A DNA stretch of 64,000 nucleotides from Ottowia sp. oral taxon 894 (GTDB lineage Bacteria > Pseudomonadota > Gammaproteobacteria > Burkholderiales > Burkholderiaceae_C). The notes under the pieces were generated by a model. That model had not been told where the DNA came from. It did not search any database and saw only the letters and a list, made by a program, of their open reading frames with translations. Positions 9,263 through 18,168 of the stretch are shown here, one piece after another. Each line of letters starts with the position of its first letter. Position 1 is the first letter of the stretch. Position numbers and translations under genes: made by a program. The stretch covers positions 310,001 to 374,000 of the forward strand of contig NZ_CP012073.1 of the NCBI RefSeq assembly GCF_001262075.1. Reading direction: 5' to 3'.

Positions 9263-10215
9263 ATGCTGATACTGGATGACATGGCGCTTTTTGTGGCCGT
9301 GGCGCGGGCTGGCAGCTTCACGCAGGCGGCGCAGTCGCTGGAGATGCCCAAGTCCACGCTGTCGGCGCGCATCAGCCGGCTGGAGCAGCGCATGGGCTTG
9401 CCGCTGCTCAAGCGCAGCACGCGCAAGGTGGAGCTGAGGGCGGCGGGCCGCCTGTATTTCAACCGGGCCGACGCGCTTGTGAGCGAAGCTGGGCTGTTGC
9501 ATGAGCAGCTGGGCCGTCTGCTGTGCGAGCCGCAAGGGCTGCTGCGCCTTTCCGTGCCTGTGAACTTCGTGCATGAATTCATTGCGCCGTATCTTGGGGA
9601 GTTCTGCGAACGGTTTCCGCTCATTCAGCTCTCTTTTGATGTGACGCCGCGCAAGGTCAATCTGATCAGCGAGAGGTTTGACGTGGCCATTCGCGCAGGC
9701 AAGCAGCCGGATTCAGGGCTGGTGCAGCGCCTGCTGGTCATGTTTTCAGGCGGGCTGTATGCCGCGCCTGCCTATGTGGCGCGGCACGGCGAGCCGCTGG
9801 AGCCTGCCGATCTGGCCCGGCACCAGTGCCTTCGCTTTCCACCAGGTTTTGATGATGTGTGGGAGTTGCGCCACGCGCATGAAATGGCCGCCCAGGCAGA
9901 CGGCGATTCGGCCAATGGCACAACGATTGACGGCAACACGCCCCGCAATCACGCAGCATCCGCGTGAATGGCCGCATTGCTTCCAACAGCCTGGGATTGA
10001 ACTTGCGCCTGGCGCTGCACGGTTTTGGCATCGCAGCGCTGCCCGACGCGCTGGCCGCTCCATATGCGGCGCAAGGCCGTCTGCAAGCGCTGCTGCCAGG
10101 CTGGCAGACACGCGCCGTGCCGGTTTACGCATTCACCGCCAACAAACTGCTGCCCGCCAGGGCGCAGGCGTTCATCGACTTTCTGAAAGAAAAGCTGGCC
10201 GGATTAGCTGTTTAA
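9263..10215 (+). pseudogene. LysR-family transcriptional regulator, frameshifted
   Basis: The N-terminal winged helix (residues 1-60: LFVAVARAGSFTQAAQSL, STLSARISRLEQRMG) and the first part of the effector domain are in one frame. The frame then degenerates near 9900-9950 into an unrelated tail ending at 9967. The C-terminal part of the same domain resumes in another frame as RVNGRIASNSLGLNLRLAL, GFGIAALPDALA, and ends at 10215. Combined length fits a normal LysR protein (about 300 residues). It is divergent from the Old Yellow Enzyme gene across a 268-bp spacer, the classic arrangement for LysR control of the neighbour. Confidence 0.85.
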
Positions 10216-10253
10216 AAAAGCCGCCTGATTTTGCATGAGCTTCAGAAAACAAC

Positions 10254-10322
10254 ACAGCCGCCCTTCCTTCCATAAAGCATGGCATTGAATGCCATTCAGC
10301 TCACGGAAGGAAAGGCGGCTGT
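10254..10322. terminator. Bidirectional terminator-like hairpin
   Basis: An 18-bp stem with one mismatch (10254-10271 with 10305-10322). A second small hairpin, ATGGCAT/ATGCCAT, sits in its loop. It lies between the convergent LysR pseudogene and the MaoC gene, where a shared terminator is expected. Confidence 0.7.
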
Positions 10323-10345
10323 AATTCTGCTTAGTGATCTATCTC

Positions 10346-10876
10346 TCAGGCCACAGTGAACGCGGCGGGCGGTTCTATATGCGGCAAAACCAGCGAGGGA
10401 CGCGGCTGGCGGACTTTGGCGACAGGAGCCATGACATACGCTTTGCCACTGATCACGCGCTCACCTTTCTGATTGGTTACCTCGCAGTCGAGAGTGACGC
10501 GCTTTTTGGCTGCCTCCAAAGAAGCCACCGTGACGCTGGCCGTCAGCTCGTCACCGATGTGAACCGGGCGCATAAATTGCAAGCTTTGCTCCAGGTAAAT
10601 CGTTCCAGGCCCAGGCAATTGGGTGCCCAGCACAGCCGAAATAAGCGCCCCGCCCAGCATGCCATGCGCAATCACGCCATGGAAAAGGGTGTCACGGGCA
10701 TACGCGACATCCAAATGCGCCGGATTCACGTCGCCCGATACGGCGGCGAAAGCCAAAATATCCTGTCCTGTCACTTGCCGCGTCATTCGGGCCGATTGGC
10801 CGACGCGCAGTTCGTCAAAGGTCACGTTTTCAATCCACTCGTGGGCGGATGCATTGCTTTGTGTTTCAGGTTTCAT
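10346..10876 (-). CDS. MaoC-like (R)-specific enoyl-CoA hydratase
   Basis: Encodes 176 residues from the ATG at 10874-10876. A longer open frame runs upstream but crosses the tRNA-Ala gene, so it is not used. The hot-dog fold hydratase motif is present as AFAAVSGDVNPAHLD (catalytic Asp and His), followed by GVIAHGMLGGALISAVLG and the strand QFMRPVHIGDELTA. Such enzymes hydrate trans-2-enoyl-CoA to (R)-3-hydroxyacyl-CoA in fatty-acid or polyhydroxyalkanoate metabolism. It appears to be a single-gene unit running leftward into the hairpin at 10254-10322. Confidence 0.85.
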   Translation of the reverse strand: MKPETQSNASAHEWIENVTFDELRVGQSARMTRQVTGQDILAFAAVSGDVNPAHLDVAYARDTLFHGVIAHGMLGGALISAVLGTQLPGPGTIYLEQSLQFMRPVHIGDELTASVTVASLEAAKKRVTLDCEVTNQKGERVISGKAYVMAPVAKVRQPRPSLVLPHIEPPAAFTVA

Positions 10877-10947
10877 GGTGTCAACAACAGCCTCCTGCTC
10901 TGTATTTTGCACGCCAATGCTCTCCTTGCATAGCTCGGCTTCCCTTA

Positions 10948-10976
10948 TTGCACGAACGCACCAATGCGCATATAAT
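10948..10976 (+). promoter_or_regulatory. Sigma-70 promoter of tRNA-Ala
   Basis: TTGCAC (10948-10953) and a perfect TATAAT (10971-10976) are separated by exactly 17 bp and lie 17 bp before the first tRNA base. GC-rich GCGCCC immediately after the -10 resembles a stringent-type discriminator. Confidence 0.85.
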
Positions 10977-10993
10977 CGCGCCCTGCAATGCAT

Positions 10994-11069
<76 letters not shown>

Positions 11070-11075
11070 CATATC

Positions 11076-11108
11076 AAAAAGCCAACCATTTCTGGTTGGC
11101 TTTTTTTT
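11076..11108 (+). terminator. Intrinsic terminator of tRNA-Ala
   Basis: AAAAGCCAACC and GGTTGGCTTTT form the stem around ATTTCT, followed by a long T run. It lies 7 bp after the tRNA 3' end. Confidence 0.9.
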
Positions 11109-11260
11109 CTTGGGCCGTCCAATGAAAAAACCGAAGGCTTGCCATCCAGCCCCGGCGCGGGTGGCAGGCTGGTTTACGGCGGGCAACTCAATTGGACAAG
11201 CGCCGCTTGCCATTTGTCTGTCCGCCTGAATTTCAAAGGCGCCAGGCAAAAGCAGCCAAT

Positions 11261-11289
11261 AAAAAAGCAGCCTTCACGGCTGCTTTTTT
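11261..11289 (-). terminator. Intrinsic terminator of rpmB-rpmG-tRNA-Ser unit
   Basis: AAAAAAGCAGCC and GGCTGCTTTTTT form a 12-bp perfect stem with a 5-nt loop. It lies just past the 3' end of tRNA-Ser in the leftward direction and is symmetric enough to work both ways. Confidence 0.9.
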
Positions 11290-11296
11290 ATTGGGC

Positions 11297-11384
11297 TGGC
11301 GGAGGCGGTGAGATTCGAACTCACGAACGGTTGCCCGTTGCCGGTTTTCAAGACCGGTGCAATCGACCACTCTGCCACACCTCC
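11297..11384 (-). tRNA. tRNA-Ser (anticodon TGA)
   Basis: An 88-nt class II tRNA on the minus strand. The acceptor GGAGGTG pairs with CGCCTCC, followed by G and an encoded CCA. The anticodon loop is CTTGAAA within an ACCGG/CCGGT stem, and a long variable arm is present. It begins only 20 bp after the rpmG stop codon on the same strand, with no room for its own promoter outside rpmG, so it is probably processed from the rpmB-rpmG transcript. Confidence 0.92.
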
Positions 11385-11404
11385 TTCCCGGTGAAGAAAC
11401 GCGC

Positions 11405-11575
11405 TTATTTAAGCTTCACTTCCTTGTATTCCACATGCTTGCGGGCCTTGGGGTCGAACTTGGTGATCGACATTTTCTCCGGCATGGTTTTCTTGTTCTT
11501 GCTGGTGGTGTAGAAGTGGCCGGTGCCAGCCGTGGATTCCAGCTTGATTTTTTCGCGTCCGCCTTTGGAAGCCAT
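11405..11575 (-). CDS. rpmG: 50S ribosomal protein L33
   Basis: Encodes 56 residues: [17 protein letters not shown], then [10 protein letters not shown] and [18 protein letters not shown]. This is the full L33 sequence of the cysteine-free (zinc-independent) type. It follows rpmB by 31 bp on the same strand, the conserved proteobacterial order, and is followed by tRNA-Ser. Confidence 0.97.
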   Translation of the reverse strand: MASKGGREKIKLESTAGTGHFYTTSKNKKTMPEKMSITKFDPKARKHVEYKEVKLK

Positions 11576-11606
11576 GATATTTCCTTTGTTTGTTCAGAAA
11601 ACGGGA

Positions 11607-11840
11607 TCAGGCCTGGCCGCGAGCGCGCATGTCAGCGAGCACGGCGTCAATGCCTTTTTTGTCAATCAGGCGCAGCGCAGCGCTGGTGACGCGAAGGCGC
11701 ACCCAGCGGTTTTCGCTTTCAACCCAGAAACGGCGGTATTGCAGGTTCGGCAGGAACCGGCGCTTGGTTTTGTTGTTGGCATGGGAAACGTTGTTGCCAA
11801 CCATGGGCTTCTTGCCCGTGACTTCGCACTTGCGTGCCAT
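11607..11840 (-). CDS. rpmB: 50S ribosomal protein L28
   Basis: Encodes 77 residues from the ATG at 11838-11840. [20 protein letters not shown] is the invariant L28 start, so the longer upstream frame is rejected. Later blocks are [13 protein letters not shown] and [15 protein letters not shown]. It is a large-subunit protein and first gene of the rpmB-rpmG-tRNA-Ser unit. The leader is about 150 nt long. Confidence 0.97.
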   Translation of the reverse strand: MARKCEVTGKKPMVGNNVSHANNKTKRRFLPNLQYRRFWVESENRWVRLRVTSAALRLIDKKGIDAVLADMRARGQA

Positions 11841-11992
11841 ATTGGATTGCTCCGTTTTAATAACAGCCGGGGCTGGACGCCGCGCAACTCCCAGCCGCTG
11901 GCTGGCTGCAACTCGCCCCGTGCTTGACCTCGCCAGGAAAGGGTGGCGGTATCCCTTCTTTTTTGCCTTGGGTTGATTTGGCAAAGCGGCGG

Positions 11993-11998
11993 ATTATA
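11993..11998 (-). promoter_or_regulatory. Probable -10 element of the rpmB promoter
   Basis: A perfect TATAAT on the minus strand (GCTATAATCCGCCGC), about 150 nt upstream of the rpmB start. The -35 at the expected spacing is weak, so this rests on the -10 and its position. Confidence 0.5.
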
Positions 11999-12029
11999 GC
12001 GGTGCATCCACGCCATTCGCCAGCAGCTC

Positions 12030-13082
<1,053 letters not shown>

Positions 13083-13084
13083 TT

Positions 13085-13244
13085 AAGAACTGGTTCGAAA
13101 TCCGGTCGCAAGAGGCAAGTGCGGTTCAGAATGGGCTGCAAGGCACAGGCGGGCGTGACATCCCGGCGAGGATTTGCGAAGCCCAAGAGCGCCCGGCCCC
13201 GCGCTTTTCGCGCCCACGGACAGACTTTGAACAGGTTCCAAAAG
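13085..13244. repeat. Family B (MITE-like) element, probable copy
   Basis: A roughly 160-bp segment begins AAGAACTGGTTCGAAAT and ends TTTGAACAGGTTCCAAA, imperfect inverted ends (about 11 of 15 match). The right half (GCGCTTTTCGCGCCCACGGAC) resembles the corresponding part of the copies at 16749 and 58821. It fills most of the spacer between trxB and the Crp/Fnr gene. Confidence 0.5.
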
Positions 13245-13309
13245 ATTGCCTGGCCGCCATTCGCCAGCCCGCCAGAGGGGTTCATCAAAAAAATCAAGGA
13301 ATTGAAGTC

Positions 13310-13975
13310 ATGTCCATGCTCTCCAATCTGGATTTGGTTCGCCGGGTCCCTTTGTTTTCAACGTTGTCAGACGAGCAGGCCGCGCAAGTGGCAGAGGCGG
13401 TGGTCAAGCGCCGTTTCAAACGCGGGCAAACCATCGTCGAACAGGGGCAAAGAACGGACACGCTGTTCATTTTGCTGAATGGCCGCGCCCGCGTGATCAT
13501 GACCCGTGGCAATCGCGAGGTCATTCTGGCCTCCCTGCATCCGGGCGACCACATTGGCGAAATGAGCATGATCGACAATGCCCCGCACTCGGCCACCGTG
13601 CGGGCTGACATACAGACCGACACGCTCACGCTCAGCCGCGACGCATTCATGCAGTGCCTGCCCGATGGCTCATCCATCGCCTACGCCATCATGTACGGGC
13701 TGGTGCAGCGGCTGCGGCAGGCAGACCGCCAGATCGGATCGCTGGCGCTGATGGACGTATATGGCCGCGTGGCCCATGCCTTGCTGGACTTCGCCGTGGA
13801 CCAGGGGCACGGCGAGCTGGTCGTGCAGGAAAAGATATCGCGCCAGGACCTGGCCCGCATGGTGGGCGCCTCGCGCGAGATGGTCAGCCGCGTGATCCGG
13901 GGCCTGGAAGAAAGCAACTTCATCCGGCAGCAAAAAGACGGCACCATCCTCATCGTCTCGCGCGACAGGCTCTGA
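13310..13975 (+). CDS. Crp/Fnr-family transcriptional regulator
   Basis: Encodes 221 residues. The cyclic-nucleotide-binding-like barrel spans about residues 15-115 (LFSTLSDEQAAQVAEAV, GDHIGEMSMIDNAPHSATV), followed by a dimerisation helix and an HTH_Crp domain at about 150-210 (SRQDLARMVGASREMVSRVI is the recognition helix region). There is no N-terminal cysteine cluster, so it is not an FNR-type iron-sulfur oxygen sensor. The GEMSMIDNAPHSATV loop resembles the cNMP pocket, but the ligand is uncertain. An IS remnant begins about 20 bp after its stop. Confidence 0.88.
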   Translation: MSMLSNLDLVRRVPLFSTLSDEQAAQVAEAVVKRRFKRGQTIVEQGQRTDTLFILLNGRARVIMTRGNREVILASLHPGDHIGEMSMIDNAPHSATVRADIQTDTLTLSRDAFMQCLPDGSSIAYAIMYGLVQRLRQADRQIGSLALMDVYGRVAHALLDFAVDQGHGELVVQEKISRQDLARMVGASREMVSRVIRGLEESNFIRQQKDGTILIVSRDRL

Positions 13976-13994
13976 AAGGCCGTCTCAAAAGGGG

Positions 13995-14195
13995 CAGCTC
14001 GAATGTGGCGCAGACAAAAGAATCAAAGGGCACAAGCGCCACATAGCTGTAAACATGATGGGGCTGCTGCTGGCCATGGTGGTGCACTCGGCTGGCATTC
14101 AGGACCGTGCAGGTGCCAAGGCGTCACTGGTGAGGCTGCTCTTGCGCTTTGCGTGTCTCAAGGCCCCCCTTTTGTGGATGGCAGCTACACGGGCA
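13995..14195 (+). pseudogene. IS5-family transposase fragment
   Basis: The DNA reads as ADKRIKGHKRHIAV, then GLLLAMVVHSAGIQDRAGA and, after a frame change, VDGSYTG. It matches the central block of the remnant at 390-779 on the other strand. Both ends of the transposase are missing. The fragment stops exactly at the CTAG target site of the next IS element, which probably inserted into or next to it. Confidence 0.75.
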
Positions 14196-14893
14196 CTAGG
14201 GCCTGTTGAGAATCCCCTCTTATGCTGCAATCCCGCCATGGAAAGAAGAGTATTGAGCGACAAGCAGTGGGCACTGATGGCCCCGCACTGCCTGGGCAAG
14301 CCTGGCGATGCAGGGCCAAGAGGCACGGACAAGCGTTTGCTTGTAGAGGCCGTGCTGTGGATCGTGCGCACAGGCAGCCCCTGGCGCGATTTGCCTGAAG
14401 AATTCGGCAAATGCAACACCGTTTTCAAACGCTTTCGTGACTGGGTCAAGGCCGGTATCTGGCAAAAACTCTTTGATGCTGTCAGCGGCCAGCCGGATAT
14501 GGAATACGCCATGGTCGATGCCACGATCGTGAAAGTGCGCCGTCACGGCCAGGGCGCAAAAGGGGGACTCAAAGCCAGGCCATAGGGCACTGGCGCGGGG
14601 GCGTGAGCACCAAGATACTGGCCTTGTGCGATGCGCTGGGCAATCTGGTCAAGTTCGCTCTGATGCCAGGCCAGCGGCATGACAGCAAAGGAGTCGAAGA
14701 GATGATCCGGAACCAAAAGTTTGAGGCGCTGCTGGCGGACAAGGCGTTTGGTGTCCAATGGCTGATAGAGCCATTACAAGCGCAAGGCGTGCCAATCGTG
14801 ATCTCGCAAAGGCCCGATCGACGCCAGCTTCAAGGCGGTGATCTATCTGGCTTCGGCTGTGATTCAATCTCGGTAATTCTCAACAGGCCCTAG
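14196..14893 (+). mobile_element. Internally deleted IS5-family (IS427-like) insertion sequence
   Basis: Perfect 14-bp terminal inverted repeats GGCCTGTTGAGAAT (14200-14213) and ATTCTCAACAGGCC (14876-14889) are flanked by CTAG on both sides (14196-14199, 14890-14893), the 4-bp target duplication typical of the IS427 group. The element is only about 690 bp, shorter than the roughly 830-870 bp expected, because the end of the transposase gene has been deleted. Confidence 0.88.
14238..14876 (+). pseudogene. Transposase of the IS427-like element, broken
   Basis: MERRVLSDKQWALMAPHCLG opens a transposase with FGKCNTVFKRFRDWVK and VDATIVK (first catalytic Asp). Near 14578 one base appears to be missing. 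Restoring it gives AQAIGHWRGGVSTKILA, the normal family sequence. Next come LPGQRHDSKG-type and LLADKAFGVQWLIE blocks (second Asp), then VISQR. A deletion of roughly 120-150 bp follows, and the last residues SFKAVIYLASAVIQSR appear in a third frame. The first break could be a programmed frameshift, but the deletion removes the catalytic Glu region, so the element is dead. Confidence 0.85.
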
Positions 14894-15042
14894 CACGGGG
14901 TGAGGGTTGAGTGCTTTTCGAATTGCTGCTATCGCATCCCGTTCACTACGAAAAATAGCCAACTCGAAGAGCAGGTTCAGGTTGGCACTCCCGGTTTTTT
15001 TGATCGGCACATGCAGGGACAGAGCACAGCCATCCAGTAGAT

Positions 15043-15085
15043 ACCCTAGCTAGGGTGCTTACCAGCTAGGAACCATCCTAGCTAG
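15043..15085. promoter_or_regulatory. CTAG-rich palindromes upstream of the lipase gene
   Basis: ACCCTAGCTAGGGT (15043-15056) is a perfect 14-bp palindrome. A related CCTAGCTAG follows at 15077-15085, with AGCTAGGA between them. The pair lies about 65-105 bp before the lipase start, where an operator would sit. No regulator is known to me for this sequence. Confidence 0.35.
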
Positions 15086-15147
15086 ACAAGAACTGAGCGT
15101 GTTTTTACGCTGCATGCTGTTCCAACACGTTCACCGGAGTTCAGACC

Positions 15148-16740
15148 ATGAGAGTAGGCGCATACGGCCCTGGCCATTCCTGTTCCCAAGCGCATTTTTG
15201 CAGCCCCACCCAGGCAGCTTCCGCCAAAGTGGACAACAGCCGGGGCTATCCGATAGGCGACGGCACGTTTGCCGACAGCGCCAGGGGCATAGCGCCACAA
15301 AAAGATCTGGATTTACAACTATCCATGATGGCCAATGATGCGTACGAATCAGAAAAAACGAAGCTGACTCATACGCAATCCGAAAGGGAGTTGAGAAATG
15401 CTGGGTGGCAGCGCCTGCGTCCAGCAGGTGATCATTTTGTGGATGGCAATAACAATAATGTTTACATTTCTAACCTTACGCCTGACATGCTGCGTGATGA
15501 GCAGAGTGGTTTTGATGCCGCCATCTATCAGAATGACAAAGGGCAGTATGTCGTTGCATTTCGTGGCACGGATAATTGGTTTGGCGAAAAAGGTCCAGGC
15601 TGGGACAGTAAAGCCAATTTTGGTCAAGCCTCAAACTTGAAAACCAAACAATATGAACAGGCGAGACTTCTGGCGTGGACCGCCATTGACGCTTTTGGCG
15701 AAGGCAACGTAATTTTCACGGGGCATTCTCTGGGTGGAGGTTTGGCGTCAGCCGCCATGGTGGCAACGGGCGCGCCTGGCGTGACTTTCAATGCAGCTGG
15801 CTTGAGCGACAACACCTTGCGCAGTCTTGATCCGAGCAAGACTCCCAATGCCCTTCGTGAGGAATTGGCCAACAACGGCCAGATTCGCCGCTACAACATA
15901 GAAGGCGAATTGCTGACGGGAATTCAGCAAGGGGTGATGCTCGCACCCGACGCCGTAGGGCATGAATGGCGCTTGGAAGCTCCAAAAGGCGCTTCCAAAA
16001 TCCCTGTATTGAATTCCGTGGAGTTGCATGGAGGCAGAGGCGATGGCCAGGCTTATGTCGAAGCCATGCGCGAAGGCGCCCCTTATCACCCAGCAGGCAA
16101 GCCGCTTCCTCTTTCTGCGACAGAGCATCTCGGAGAAGCCGGATTCAACTTGCTGACATCGGCGGGGAGTAACGCTTTTGAAGCTGGTTTCAATGCGGGC
16201 AAGATATTTAATGAGAGGAGCCAGGCCGTCGGCGCCATCTTCCAAAATGAAATCGCCAAGGGGCATGTGCTGTCTGGAAGCATCCAGGCAACGGGTGAAG
16301 TGGCTGATGGCATTCTGGATGCAGGCGCTGGCGTTGTAAGAGAAGGCGGCGATTTCGTGGGCGATGCGGTCCGCGAAGGAGCCTCGTTTTTTGGCAACGT
16401 GCTGCGCGATACAGGCAAAGCACTCGGCCTTGAAAAGCCGTTCGGCCAAGCAGCCTCATTCGTTGAATCAGTGGGCGAGCGTGCCAATGCATTGATTGAC
16501 GGCGTAAGCCGCGAGGCTGCCGTGCTGATTGACAAGGCGGGCGATGGCATCAAATGGGTCGCTGGCAAAGCCGCCGACGGTGTGAAATGGGCCAGTGGCA
16601 AGCTGGCTCAGGGCGCGCAATGGCTGGGCGACAAGGTGACGCAAGGCGCACAGAAGATCGGCAGCGCCATCAGCCATGGCGTGCAAAAGGTGGGCAATGC
16701 CCTTGCCGGTATCGGCAAAACGATTGCAGGCTGGTTTTGA
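15148..16740 (+). CDS. Class 3 lipase with C-terminal amphipathic tail; candidate phospholipase toxin
   Basis: Encodes 530 residues. The Lipase_3 alpha/beta-hydrolase core spans about residues 55-300: YVVAFRGTDNWFG (oxyanion region), then the nucleophile elbow FTGHSLGGGLA with Ser194. HGGRGDG near 294 may carry the catalytic histidine. There is no signal peptide. From about residue 380 to the end the protein is built of short alanine/glycine-rich amphipathic helices with regularly placed Trp and Gly (DGIKWVAGKAADGVKWASGK, then AQWLGDK...GNALAGIGKTIAGWF), suggesting membrane association. A secreted-effector role is inferred from this architecture and from the ankyrin lipoprotein encoded next. 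No secretion genes are in the window. IS remnants lie directly upstream and base composition is less GC-rich than neighbours, hinting at acquisition. Confidence 0.8.
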   Translation: MRVGAYGPGHSCSQAHFCSPTQAASAKVDNSRGYPIGDGTFADSARGIAPQKDLDLQLSMMANDAYESEKTKLTHTQSERELRNAGWQRLRPAGDHFVDGNNNNVYISNLTPDMLRDEQSGFDAAIYQNDKGQYVVAFRGTDNWFGEKGPGWDSKANFGQASNLKTKQYEQARLLAWTAIDAFGEGNVIFTGHSLGGGLASAAMVATGAPGVTFNAAGLSDNTLRSLDPSKTPNALREELANNGQIRRYNIEGELLTGIQQGVMLAPDAVGHEWRLEAPKGASKIPVLNSVELHGGRGDGQAYVEAMREGAPYHPAGKPLPLSATEHLGEAGFNLLTSAGSNAFEAGFNAGKIFNERSQAVGAIFQNEIAKGHVLSGSIQATGEVADGILDAGAGVVREGGDFVGDAVREGASFFGNVLRDTGKALGLEKPFGQAASFVESVGERANALIDGVSREAAVLIDKAGDGIKWVAGKAADGVKWASGKLAQGAQWLGDKVTQGAQKIGSAISHGVQKVGNALAGIGKTIAGWF

Positions 16741-16748
16741 TAGGCCAG

Positions 16749-16912
16749 GTCTGAGAACCCGTTCACGATTTATCCGTTGATGCGAAGCGGCCTCGGGTGC
16801 CCTGTTGCGTTGTAAATCCTCGTGGAAACACGAAGCCCGTTTGTGGTTTGCGCCTGGCAGCTCCTCCCGAGCCGCTTTTTCGCCTCTCACAACCGCTGAA
16901 CAGGTTCTGAGA
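16749..16912. repeat. Family B (MITE-like) element, best copy
   Basis: A 164-bp segment is bounded by TCTGAGAACCCGTTCA (from 16750) and TGAACAGGTTCTGAGA at the right end, near-perfect inverted ends. A second internal inverted pair (AAGCGGCCTCGGG at 16786, CCCGAGCCGCTT at 16866) gives it strong fold-back potential. It has no coding capacity. It separates the lipase and ankyrin genes. Confidence 0.65.
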
Positions 16913-17001
16913 TTTGATTAGAAAGAAGACGCTTGGCAGCCCGCGCAGGCGCTTTTCTTTTAATCGCTACCATGGCTTTCTCCCTTTATTTCCTACGTAA
17001 C

Positions 17002-17715
17002 ATGATGCGCAGACGATGGATGCTTCTGTCCACGCTGGCCTTTATGGCTGCCTCGGCCTGCGGTCAGCAAGGTTCAGATATGAGCAATGAAAAATTCGCG
17101 ACTCCAAAGGATGCAGCGCTATATCAGGCGGCAGCCAAAGGTGATTTGACGCAAGCGCGTCAGCTGCTGGCCGAAGGTGCGAGCCTCAACAGCCGCAATG
17201 CCAGAAAAATGACGCCGCTGGACGTTGCCATGGTGGAAGGCAACCGCCGCGCCTTTGACAGCCTGCTGGAGCTGGGAACGGATCCCACCTGGCTGGGCGA
17301 CGCGCGCGACACCTCCATGCACCTGGCCGCCAAGCTGGCTGACAGCCGCTGGCTGGCCGCGCTACTAGAGCGAGGATTCCCTACCGAAGTAAAAAACCGA
17401 TTGGGCGAAACACTCCTGTTCCCGGCTTTGGGGCCCAGCACTCAGGCCAACGTGCAACTGCTGCTAGATGCAAAAGCCGATGTACATGCACGCACGAAGG
17501 ATGGCCGCACGCTACTGCACCATGCCGCAATGATTGGCAGCTTTGCCGATATTCCGCGTCTGCTGGAGCTGGGAGTGGATCCGCGCGCAGTCAACGCGGC
17601 TGGCAATACCTTCCAGCGCTATTTCTTCACAGGGCCGCGCGACCCTGAAGTAGAGAAAAAAGTGCGCGCCTGGCTACACGACCACGGCATTGCCGTGGAA
17701 GAGCGGCGCAAATAA
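17002..17715 (+). CDS. Ankyrin-repeat lipoprotein; candidate immunity or partner protein of the lipase
   Basis: Encodes 237 residues from the ATG at 17002 (ATG at 17005 is equally possible). MRRRWMLLSTLAFMAASAC is a type II signal with Cys in a lipobox-like position, so the protein is probably anchored on the periplasmic side. Ankyrin-type repeats follow over about residues 35-210: QARQLLAEGASLNSRN, TPLDVAMVEGNRRAFDSLLE, MHLAAKLADSRWLAALLERG, LLHHAAMIGSFADIPRLLELG. Ankyrin proteins encoded after class 3 lipases act as immunity proteins or activators in some type VI secretion lipase modules, which is the basis of the proposal. An upstream in-frame TTG at 16933 is less likely because it would bury the lipobox. 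Confidence 0.8.
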   Translation: MMRRRWMLLSTLAFMAASACGQQGSDMSNEKFATPKDAALYQAAAKGDLTQARQLLAEGASLNSRNARKMTPLDVAMVEGNRRAFDSLLELGTDPTWLGDARDTSMHLAAKLADSRWLAALLERGFPTEVKNRLGETLLFPALGPSTQANVQLLLDAKADVHARTKDGRTLLHHAAMIGSFADIPRLLELGVDPRAVNAAGNTFQRYFFTGPRDPEVEKKVRAWLHDHGIAVEERRK

Positions 17716-18051
17716 CAAATGCGCGAACGGCGGATGCTTCCGCCCAACGCAGGGCTGGATGGCGGCTTCGGCTTGCGGGCAGCCCGGTTCAAGCGTGGCG
17801 ATGGCCATTAAGGGCATCCAATCCGCCCGCCTTGTGCGGCATGTGCGGCAAGGCTTGCAGGAAGATGCGGCGCGCCATTTCCGCCATTGCCCCATTTCCT
17901 TTTCACATTCATTGAAAAACGGGCCAAGCGCGAACCCAAGGCCCCGCCGAACCTTGCCCGCTGCCCGGCAGGCTCTTTGAAGGATGTCCAAGCAAGCCAG
18001 CGAAGCACGTCCGCTTTGAAGCTGTCACCCTCTGGTTCGTCTGCCAGGCCA
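17716..18051. other. Spacer without recognisable gene
   Basis: I see no convincing gene, RNA or hairpin here between the ankyrin gene and the convergent TonB-associated gene. The spacer ends in a family A repeat. Confidence 0.5.
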
Positions 18052-18138
18052 TCAAAAACAGGAGCTGATTTATAGGGCGCCAAAACGGCGCCAGCGCCCA
18101 TTTCACTAGGACATCACGCTATGGATTCGGGAGCTGAA
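18052..18138 (-). repeat. Family A repeat, full copy (reverse)
   Basis: Reads AAAAACAGGAGCTGATTTAT at the left, then CACTAGGACATCACGCTATGG, then GGGAGCTGAAAA. The central part contains GGCGCCAAAACGGCGCC, a local palindrome not seen in other copies. Confidence 0.8.
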
Positions 18139-18168
18139 AACAAGCTTTCCCGATGCCCCCCACAGGCC

